Source: Polyangiaceae bacterium (GTDB lineage: Bacteria > Myxococcota_A > Polyangia > Polyangiales > Polyangiaceae). Taken from it: a stretch of 64,000 nucleotides of DNA. The stretch covers positions 1 to 64,000 of the forward strand of contig JAFGIS010000449.1 in the NCBI GenBank assembly GCA_016929495.1. The letters run 5' to 3'. Each line of letters opens with the position of its first letter. Positions within the stretch are counted from its first letter, which is position 1. Shown here piece by piece: positions 56,535 through 64,000 of this stretch. The notes beneath the pieces were generated by a model that was given only the letters and a program-made list of their open reading frames with translations, did no database searches and had not been told where the DNA came from. The translations under genes were made by a program, and so were the position numbers.

Positions 56535-57878
56535 ATGGCCTCAGAGCCGGTCGATTCAACAGGCACGCTGGCCGGCTCGGGAGTCCCCACGCCAACCGCC
56601 CGACGCTTGGCCTGGCGCGAGGTGGGGCGGGCGCTCAGGCATCGCAACTACCGTCTGTTCTTCGCCGGGCAGCTCGTCTCCCTCATCGGCACCTGGATGC
56701 AGATTGTCGCCCAGGCGTGGCTCATGTATCGCCTGACGGGTTCGAGCGTGCAGCTCGGGCTCGTGAGCTTCTGCGGCCACTTTCCGATGCTGCTTCTCGC
56801 GCCGGTCGGCGGGGTTCTCGCCGACCGCTTCCGACGCCACCGCATCTTGCTCGCGACTCAATCAGCGTCGATGCTTCTGGCCTTCGGACTCGCGGGGTTG
56901 ACGCTGACCGACCTGGTGCAGCCCGTGCACTTGTTCCTGTTTGCTGGCTTGCTCGGCTGCGTCAACGCGCTCGACATGCCCACCCGACAGGCCTTCGTCG
57001 TCCAGATGGTCGGGCGAGATGACCTGATGAACGCGGTGGCGCTCAACTCCTCGATATTCAATGGCGCCCGCATCGTGGGTCCCGCGGTGGCCGGCGTGCT
57101 CGTGGCTGGCGTCGGAGAAGGCTGGTGCTTCTTTCTCAATGGCGCAAGCTTCGTGGCGGTCCTGGGCGGACTGCTCGCGATGCGTCATCTTCCTGCTCCA
57201 GGGGCAGCAACGGCCGGTTCACCCCTCAAGAGCCTCGGGGAAGGCTTCCGCTTCGTTGCCGCGGCCGCCCCCGTTCGCGCCATGCTGGTCCTGCTCGCAG
57301 TCGTCGGCCTGGCCGGAATGCCCTTCACCGTGCTGATGCCCATCTTCGCGGATCGCATTCTGCACTCGGGCGCACGGGGGCTCGGGATCCTGATGGGCGC
57401 CTTTGGCGTCGGGGCCCTTGCCGGCGCGCTCGGACTCGCAGCTAGGAGCGACGTGCGCGGGCTCGGACGGCTGATCGGGGCCTCCTCCATGGCACTCGGG
57501 TTGTTACTCGTCCTGTTCGCTGCTTCCCGGTGGTTCTGGCTCAGTGCGGCGTTGCTCGTTGCAGTCGGCCTGTCGATGACTTCTCAGATGGCGTCGTCGA
57601 ACACGCTCGTCCAGATGATGGTGCCCGACGCGTTGCGAGGACGGTTGATGGCGGTCTACTCCATGACGGTTCTGGGTACGGCGCCGTTCGGCGCGCTCCT
57701 GGCAGGTGCTCTCGCCCAAACGCTTGGACCGACGACGACCTTGGTTCTCGGCGGGAGCGTCTGCAGCGTGAGCGGGCTGGTCTTCGCCCTGAGGGTCCCG
57801 GGCCTGCGCGCGCAGGCCCGCGCGTTGATGCGCGAGTCGCCGGGCGACTCCACGGACCCGACAGGCCCGGGTCGGTGA
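56535..57878 (+). CDS. MFS transporter (EntS/DUF894-like)
   Basis: 'LRHRNYRLFFAGQLVSLIGTWMQIVAQAWLMYRLTGSSVQLGLVSFCGHFPMLLLAPVGGVLADRFRR'. Confidence 0.92.
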   Translation: MASEPVDSTGTLAGSGVPTPTARRLAWREVGRALRHRNYRLFFAGQLVSLIGTWMQIVAQAWLMYRLTGSSVQLGLVSFCGHFPMLLLAPVGGVLADRFRRHRILLATQSASMLLAFGLAGLTLTDLVQPVHLFLFAGLLGCVNALDMPTRQAFVVQMVGRDDLMNAVALNSSIFNGARIVGPAVAGVLVAGVGEGWCFFLNGASFVAVLGGLLAMRHLPAPGAATAGSPLKSLGEGFRFVAAAAPVRAMLVLLAVVGLAGMPFTVLMPIFADRILHSGARGLGILMGAFGVGALAGALGLAARSDVRGLGRLIGASSMALGLLLVLFAASRWFWLSAALLVAVGLSMTSQMASSNTLVQMMVPDALRGRLMAVYSMTVLGTAPFGALLAGALAQTLGPTTTLVLGGSVCSVSGLVFALRVPGLRAQARALMRESPGDSTDPTGPGR

Positions 57879-57953
57879 CCTCTCCAGGCTTGCAGCGACG
57901 GTCGGTGGCCTTGGGTTGTCAGCAAAGTAGGTTCCATTCACACGCGTTCGCTG

Positions 57954-58345
57954 TTGAACCTGAACGCCCTTGCAGTCGTCCTTGCCGCAAGCTTGGCTCG
58001 GGCCCAGGACGTGCCGCTCACCTACGAGGCCTACAGGGATCGGACGAGCCACCGGCACGACGGATTCTACTTGAACTACGCCATCGGCGGAGACTCCACG
58101 ACCGGCGCCGTCACAGCGGATCCGGAGCCCGAGGGCACGCCCGATTCCCGCGTGACGGGCGGAGGGATAGCGAGCCAGATTCTCGTGGGGGGAACACCCG
58201 CGCCCGGTCTGGTGGTCGGCGGCGGATCGTACAGCGTGGTGCTCCCTCGCGCCGTTCTGAAGACCGATGGCACGCGAGTCTCGCACGATGTGGTCACGCT
58301 GAGCTCGTTGGGGCCGTTCGTGGCGTACTACGTCGATCCACGCCG
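57954..58345 (+). pseudogene. 5' fragment of an exported/outer-membrane protein gene, truncated
   Basis: signal-like N-terminus, 'YEAYRDRTSHRHDGFYLNYAIGGDS...GPFVAYYVDPRRG' then runs into antisense of the kinase fragment. Confidence 0.55.
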
Positions 58346-59149
58346 CGGCTCCCCATCCAGTAGTTCCATGGCGTAGTAGAGAACCCCCTCCGGGGTCTTT
58401 CCGTAGTCGTAGATCGCGATGGTGTTCGGGTGGGTCAGCTGACTCGTGATCCGCACCTCGCGCTCGAAGCGTGCCATGGCATGGGGGTTGCTCTCGGTGC
58501 CGGCCCTGAGCAGCTTCACCGCGGTCTGTCTTCGCAGCATCAGGTGGTCGCCGACATAGACCTCACCCATGCCTCCTTCGCCGAGTTTCTCGCGGAGTGT
58601 GTACTGACCGAGCCGCTCGACGCGTTCCTCCGCCTTGCGCGTTCGCTTGTGCAGGAGCGACGCCAGATGTCCAACACCCACGAGGCCGGCCACCACGAGC
58701 GCCAGCAGCACGAACAGAACGCCGAACGCCCATCGCAGCTGGTCGCGCAAGGCAAACGCTTCGACCGCTTCCTTCTCGGTGACGACGCCCATGTTGAGCT
58801 TGGGGAGCCAAGTCCAGGCGCCAATGACCCGCGCGCCTCGGTAGTCGCTGTAGCCGTCCACGTCGTGACCGCTCCGCCGGCGCTGCAGGGCGCTGCGTAC
58901 GGCTCGCGTCAGCGGGGCCTTCGAGATATCACCGGACAGCTCGCCGCCACGTGTCAGATCGACGCCCGGATCACGCAGCACGAGGCTGAGCATTGCGCTT
59001 TCGGCCTCTTCATCCAGCAGCCCCTTGGACCGGCCGGAGTGCAGGAGGTCAGGACGGGCTTCCGCCGACTGCTTTGACGGCCTATACCGGACCCAGCCTG
59101 TCCCCGACGGCCGGCAAACCGAGCACCATGGACTCCCGACCCGCACCAT
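58340..59149 (-). pseudogene. internal fragment of a transmembrane sensor Ser/Thr kinase (sensor end, TM, N-lobe only)
   Basis: 'RLGQYTLREKLGEGGMGEVYVGDHLMLRRQTAVKLLRAG...VLYYAMELLDGE' stops before the HRD and DFG motifs. Confidence 0.75.
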
Positions 59150-59160
59150 CGCGCGCCTGA

Positions 59161-60513
59161 ATGAAGTCGATCCATCGAGAGGCGGGGTCGCCGACCCTGC
59201 GCCAGCATCCCCTCGAAGCGTTGCTCCGTCCCTTCGCGGAAGTTCGCCCGGGCGAGGGTGCTGTCGCGCTCGTCATGACCCTGAACGTCTTCCTGCTGCT
59301 CACGTCGTACTATCTCCTGAAGGTCGCCCGCGAGCCGTTGATCCTGACCGGCGGGGGCGCCGAAGTGAAGAGCTACGCAGCGGCGGGCCAGGCGGTGCTC
59401 TTGATCGCGGTCACCACGGCGTACGGCGCGCTGGCGAGACGTTGCGACCGCATGCGTCTGACTACCTGGGTCACCTTGTTCTTCGTGAGCAATCTGGTCG
59501 CGTTCGCCGCGCTCACGCGCACAGCGCTTCCGCTGGGTGTTCCCTTCTACCTGTGGGTCGGCATCTTCAACGTGACGATCATCGCCCAGTTCTGGGCGTT
59601 TGCCGCGGACATCTACACGGAGGAACGCGGCAAGCGCCTGTTCCCGATCCTCGGCGTAGGCAGCTCGGTCGGTGCCGTGTTTGGCGCCGCGATAGCGAAG
59701 GCCTTGATCCAGCTCGGCCCGGCGGGGCTCATGCTGTCGGCCGCCGCGACGCTGCTCCTCTGTCTTGGCCTCGTCGCGTGGGTGGACCGCCGGACGTCGG
59801 AGCGAAACGCGCGCGCGCCGAGCGACGGACACGTAGCCCCCGGGCAGACGTTGGCCGGGGATGGCGGCTTCACGCTGCTCGCACGGGACCGCTACCTACT
59901 GTGGGTCGCTGCCCTGGCGTTCGTGCTCAACTGGGTCAACACGACCGGCGAATACGTGCTCGATCGGACGCTGCTCACGGTCGCTCCGGGGCACGCGCTC
60001 ACCGCGGGCATGAGCGTCGTTCAGTTCATCGGACGTGTCAAGGCCGAGTACTTCGAGTGGGTCAACATCATCGGCATGGGGTTGCAGTTGTTCGCGGTCT
60101 CGCGGATCATCCGCTACCTCGGCGTGCGCAAAGCCCTCTTCATCATGCCCTTCGTCTCGCTCACCGGCTACTCGTTCGTGGCCTTCACCCCGGTGCTCTC
60201 CCTGATCTTCGTGGCCAAGATCGCGGAGAACAGCCTCGACTACTCGCTCTCCAATACCGCACGCCAGGCTTTGTGGCTCGTGACGTCCCGTGACGCCAAG
60301 TACAAGGCCAAGCAGGTGATCGATACGTTCGTGGTGCGCGCCGGGGACGTGATGGCTGCCGCGTCGGTATGGGTGGGAGTCCGCCTGCGCTTCGATACTC
60401 GTGGGTTCCTGGGGTTCAACATGGGACTCGTGCTGCTGTGGATCGGCGTGCTCGCGCTGCTCGCACGTGAGCACGCCCGACGGGCCGCCTCGGAACCAGG
60501 AGGTCGAGCGTGA
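59161..60513 (+). CDS. NTP/NDP exchange transporter-like (ATP/ADP translocase family) membrane protein
   Basis: 'LNVFLLLTSYYLLKVAREPLILTGGGAEVKSYAAAGQAVLLI...WAFAADIYTEERGKRLFPILGVGSSVGAVFGA'. Confidence 0.85.
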   Translation: MKSIHREAGSPTLRQHPLEALLRPFAEVRPGEGAVALVMTLNVFLLLTSYYLLKVAREPLILTGGGAEVKSYAAAGQAVLLIAVTTAYGALARRCDRMRLTTWVTLFFVSNLVAFAALTRTALPLGVPFYLWVGIFNVTIIAQFWAFAADIYTEERGKRLFPILGVGSSVGAVFGAAIAKALIQLGPAGLMLSAAATLLLCLGLVAWVDRRTSERNARAPSDGHVAPGQTLAGDGGFTLLARDRYLLWVAALAFVLNWVNTTGEYVLDRTLLTVAPGHALTAGMSVVQFIGRVKAEYFEWVNIIGMGLQLFAVSRIIRYLGVRKALFIMPFVSLTGYSFVAFTPVLSLIFVAKIAENSLDYSLSNTARQALWLVTSRDAKYKAKQVIDTFVVRAGDVMAAASVWVGVRLRFDTRGFLGFNMGLVLLWIGVLALLAREHARRAASEPGGRA

Positions 60514-61844
60514 CCCTGCGCCCAAGCCTGCGGTGGGTCGCCTGCCTCGCCGTCCTGGGCCACCTGTCCGCGGCCGTCGCGGCACAAACCCCGCGGAAGC
60601 GTCCGGTTCCGGACTACGACGGTCGGGACCAGCCAACGACTCCGGGAGAAGTCGCCCTGTGGGTGCCGCGCGTCATCCTTTATCCAGCCTACCTGGTGAG
60701 CGAATACGTCGTCCGGCGCCCCATCGGCGCGCTCGTGACGGCGGCCGAACGCTCGCAGCTGCCGCTGGCCCTGTACGACTTCTTCATGCTCACGGAGGAC
60801 AAGAGCGTTGGATGGGCGCCCGTCGCCTTCTACGACTTCGGATTCCAGCCGAGTCTCGGTCTCTACTTCTTCTGGAACGATGCGTTTGCGCGCGGCAACG
60901 ACCTGCGCGCGCACGCCTCCACGTGGGGTGTCCACTGGCTCGCGGCCAGCGTTAAGGACCGGATCCACCTCGGATCGTCGGACACCCTGACGCTTGAGGC
61001 ATCGGGAATTCGGCGGCCGGACTACGAGTTCTACGGACAGGGCCCTTCTTCTCTCGACCGGGACCTGAGCCGCTATGGCTCGGATCGGCTCGAGGCCAGC
61101 GCCGTGTTCGACGGCGAGCTCGGGGGCGCCAGCCGTATCGAAACGGGCGTCGGCGTGCGCCGGGTGAAGTTCCACGAGCCAGACCCGGAATACACCGGCA
61201 TACGCGAGCGTGCAGCGCGCGGTGTGTACGCGCTGCCACCCTCGTACGACACGGGCTACGCGGCGGGGTTCAGTCGCCTGGCGCTCCGGCTCGACTCGCG
61301 AAAGACGCGTGTGCGAACAGGATCGGGGGTTCGCCTGGACCTCGACGCCGAGCACGGTAGCGCTCCCGGGCGTTCTGCGCTCGGGTGGGTGCGCTACGGC
61401 GGGATCGCCGGCGCATTTGTCGACCTGAACGAGGGGGGAAGGACGCTGAGCCTGTCGCTGGCAGCACACTTCTCCGACCCACTGACGGATCGGCCCCCAC
61501 CGTTCACCGAGCTCGTCCAGCTCGGCGGGCAGGAGGCCATGCGAGGATTCCTGCCGGGGCGGCTCCTGGGGCGCAGCGCCGTCGCCGCGACCCTGTCCTA
61601 CCACTGGCCCGTGTGGGTCTGGCTCGACGGCACGATGCAGGCCGCGGTCGGCAACGTGTTCAGCGCGCACCTGCGCGACTTCGAACCGTCGCTGCTTCGA
61701 TTGTCCGGGGCCATTGGCGTGGCGACATCCGGCTTCTCGGACAATCCCGTAGAGCTGCTGGTCGGGACCGGCACCGAAACCTTCGAACACGGCGCGCAGC
61801 TCACATCGCTGCGATTCGTGGCGGGGACGAGCCATGCGTTCTGA
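60510..61844 (+). CDS. Omp85/BamA-like surface-antigen outer-membrane protein
   Basis: signal peptide; beta-strand-rich; 'LGGQEAMRGFLPGRLLGRSAVAATLSYHWPVWVWLDGTMQAAVGNVF'; ATGA-type overlap with upstream gene. Confidence 0.75.
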   Translation: MTLRPSLRWVACLAVLGHLSAAVAAQTPRKRPVPDYDGRDQPTTPGEVALWVPRVILYPAYLVSEYVVRRPIGALVTAAERSQLPLALYDFFMLTEDKSVGWAPVAFYDFGFQPSLGLYFFWNDAFARGNDLRAHASTWGVHWLAASVKDRIHLGSSDTLTLEASGIRRPDYEFYGQGPSSLDRDLSRYGSDRLEASAVFDGELGGASRIETGVGVRRVKFHEPDPEYTGIRERAARGVYALPPSYDTGYAAGFSRLALRLDSRKTRVRTGSGVRLDLDAEHGSAPGRSALGWVRYGGIAGAFVDLNEGGRTLSLSLAAHFSDPLTDRPPPFTELVQLGGQEAMRGFLPGRLLGRSAVAATLSYHWPVWVWLDGTMQAAVGNVFSAHLRDFEPSLLRLSGAIGVATSGFSDNPVELLVGTGTETFEHGAQLTSLRFVAGTSHAF

Positions 61845-63630
61845 TGATCTTGCTCGAACCATGTCGCCCAGGTCCGGCCGCACTCCCGATGGACCGCTAG
61901 CCCTCGTGGCGCGCGCCCGTCCAAATGGCTTGCGCTCCACGCTCGCCGGATCCGCGGTCGGGTTGTTGTTTCTCGCTGGCAGCTGCACGACGACTACGCG
62001 GTTTCCGCTCCGAGCACCTCTGTTGAAGGACAGCGACGACCGCCCCTTCACGCCGGCACCCGAGGAATACGAATCGCCGTTTGCCTGGGATGCCGCCAAC
62101 CAGACCGTGTTTCGGCCCATCGCGCGCCTGTTCGCCGTCGACCCGGCGGGTCCCGCCTTGAACGTGAACGCCTTCGACGAAGTTCCCGACTCGAGTTGGT
62201 TTACCCATCGGCTCGGCCGTGTTGCCATGACACCCGAACAGGTCGCCCAGGGCCCGTGCGATGCGCGCGTGCTCGACCCGAACATGCCGGACGGCTCCTG
62301 GGTCATCGACAAGGGCAAGGACAACGGCGCCAACCCCGGCTTCCGCGTCAACATCGAGGGCCTCGGCAAATTCATGCTCAAGCCCGACCTGGCGGAGGAA
62401 CCCGAGCGCGCCACCGGAGCAACGGCCATCGCGTCGCGCATCTATCACGCGGTCGGCTATTTCGCGCCGTGCGATTCGGTCGTCTACTTCCGCCCTTCGA
62501 TCCTGAGGCTCAAGCCCGGGCTCACCGTGACGAACAACCAGCGCGTCACGACGCCTTTCGACGCTCAGGCACTGGCCCGCATCCTCCGAGGCGCCTCGCA
62601 TCGCGGTGGCCTCGTGCGCATGGTGGCTTCGCAGTGGCTTCCCGGCGAGCCGCTCGGCCCCTACCGCTACGACGGTCTGAGAGACGACGACCCCAACGAC
62701 GTCATCCCCCACGAGGACCGCCGGGAGCTCAGGGGCGCACGGCTCGTGGCGGCCTGGGTGAATCACTTCGATGCACGCGAGCAGAACACGATGGACGTGT
62801 TCCTGCCTGCCGATCCGTCTCGCCGCGACGGTCCCGGTCACGTGCGCCACTACATCATGGATCTGGGAGACTGCTTCGGCAGCGTGTGGTCGATCGACGC
62901 GTTCTCGCGCCAGTTCGGGCACGCATATCTGTTCGACGTGCCGTACGTCACCGAAGACTTCGTCACGCTGGGTACCATCGAGCGCCCTTGGGAGCGTGCC
63001 CGGCGAGTCGGTGGTACGTTCAACTACTTCAGCGCGCGCGACTTCGATCCCGATCTATGGCGCGGAGAGTACCCCAATCCCGCCTTCGGGCGCATGACCG
63101 AAGCCGATGGCGCCTGGATGGCCCGCATTCTGGCACACTTCGACGATGACCTGGTGGCAGCCGCGGTCCGAGTGGGACAGTACGACGCGCCGAGCACGCA
63201 GTACCTGACGCAGACCCTCATCCAGCGGCGTGATGCCATTCTGAAGCGCTATCTGTCTCGCCTCTCGCCCATGGGCGGCGTCCACGTCGTGCAGGAGCAG
63301 CTCTGCGGCACCGACCTCGCCCGAAGGTCACGCACTGTTCCGCAAGAAACCGTATCGTTCAGTGCGAGGCGCTTCGTGGGAGCCGCCTACGAGCCCGAGG
63401 GCTCGCTGCGCGTCGTGGCAACTTCCTCCGGTCGAGTCTGCGTGCCCCTGCTTCACCACGCTCGACACGGTGGCGCCCCCGATGCCGATCCATCGCGCTA
63501 CCTCGTGGTCGATGTGTCCAATGGCTATTCGCGCGGGCCGCTGCGCGCTCACCTGTACGACCTCGGGCCGAAGCGGGGTTTCCAGCTCGTGGGCATCGAG
63601 CGACCCGAGGACGACCATCCGCCGGATTGA
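61834..63630 (+). CDS. hypothetical lipoprotein, third gene of the cassette
   Basis: 'SAVGLLFLAGSCTTTTRFPL' lipobox; start overlaps the Omp85-like stop. Confidence 0.75.
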   Translation: MRSDDLARTMSPRSGRTPDGPLALVARARPNGLRSTLAGSAVGLLFLAGSCTTTTRFPLRAPLLKDSDDRPFTPAPEEYESPFAWDAANQTVFRPIARLFAVDPAGPALNVNAFDEVPDSSWFTHRLGRVAMTPEQVAQGPCDARVLDPNMPDGSWVIDKGKDNGANPGFRVNIEGLGKFMLKPDLAEEPERATGATAIASRIYHAVGYFAPCDSVVYFRPSILRLKPGLTVTNNQRVTTPFDAQALARILRGASHRGGLVRMVASQWLPGEPLGPYRYDGLRDDDPNDVIPHEDRRELRGARLVAAWVNHFDAREQNTMDVFLPADPSRRDGPGHVRHYIMDLGDCFGSVWSIDAFSRQFGHAYLFDVPYVTEDFVTLGTIERPWERARRVGGTFNYFSARDFDPDLWRGEYPNPAFGRMTEADGAWMARILAHFDDDLVAAAVRVGQYDAPSTQYLTQTLIQRRDAILKRYLSRLSPMGGVHVVQEQLCGTDLARRSRTVPQETVSFSARRFVGAAYEPEGSLRVVATSSGRVCVPLLHHARHGGAPDADPSRYLVVDVSNGYSRGPLRAHLYDLGPKRGFQLVGIERPEDDHPPD

Positions 63631-63719
63631 GGCGCGGCCGGCAGCGGCCGGCAGCCATGCAGACCAACCGGTGTTCACACTCCGCGAATGTGCGCACGCG
63701 AATCCAGGTTTCTTCGATC

Positions 63720-64000
63720 TCAGCCGAGCAGGTCGGCCAAATCGTCGACCTGTTCGAGGATGAGATCCGGCTGCGCGGAGAGACGGTCGAGCTCATCCCG
63801 GCGGGTCTTGCCGGTCAGAACGAGCCCGGCAACAAGCCCCGCTTCCTGAGCCCCGCGCACATCGGCGGCGACGTCGTCGCCGATCATCAGGGTGCTTGCA
63901 GCCGCCACGCCGAACGGTCGCCGCGCCTCGTCGTAGAAGGCCGCCACGGGTTTGCCGAAGATTTCGGCCTGCGCCTGGGTGGCGTACTCGAGTGCGGCAA
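63720..64000 (-). CDS. HAD-superfamily (IIA) hydrolase, C-terminal part; continues beyond window
   Basis: reverse strand '...ALEYATQAQAEIFGKPVAAFYDEARRPFGVAAASTLMIGDDVAADVRGAQEAGLVAGLVLTGKT'; ORF open to window edge. Confidence 0.88.
   Translation of the reverse strand, partial: AALEYATQAQAEIFGKPVAAFYDEARRPFGVAAASTLMIGDDVAADVRGAQEAGLVAGLVLTGKTRRDELDRLSAQPDLILEQVDDLADLLG

Noticed and set aside
1-64000. CRISPR arrays, rRNA or tRNA genes, intact IS elements
   Set aside because: No regularly spaced repeats, no recognisable tRNA/rRNA sequence and no transposase ORF seen; a tRNAscan-SE/ISfinder run would be needed to exclude them.

Overview
High-GC (Myxococcota/Polyangia-like) chromosomal window. 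It is dominated by a type VI secretion (T6SS) locus at about 8.8-34.8 kb: fha/tagH, tagF, tssM, tssL, tssK, tssJ (minus strand), hcp, a membrane-anchored lytic transglycosylase, then tssA, tssB, tssC, tssE, tssF, tssG and tssH/clpV (plus strand). No vgrG or PAAR gene was seen. Next to clpV lies an unusual divergent gene pair: (i) a single-chain TssB-TssC-like fusion (31385-32878, -), and (ii) a second TssL whose periplasmic side carries a complete SGNH/GDSL hydrolase domain (33077-34762, +). I consider this pair, together with the dedicated lytic transglycosylase, the best candidate for an undescribed T6SS variant. From 34.9 to 41.2 kb there is an accessory island: a SNF2 helicase plus zinc-ribbon protein, converging on a tightly packed minus-strand run (small protein, nucleotidyltransferase, ORF, TPR-like protein, DGR-type reverse transcriptase whose 3' end looks truncated). 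The rest is regulatory and envelope genes (DUF4388/GAF/Ser-Thr kinase proteins, aspS, MFS transporter), an ATP/ADP-translocase-like/Omp85-like/lipoprotein cassette, and several gene remnants. All calls are by eye from the supplied translations; no database search was run.
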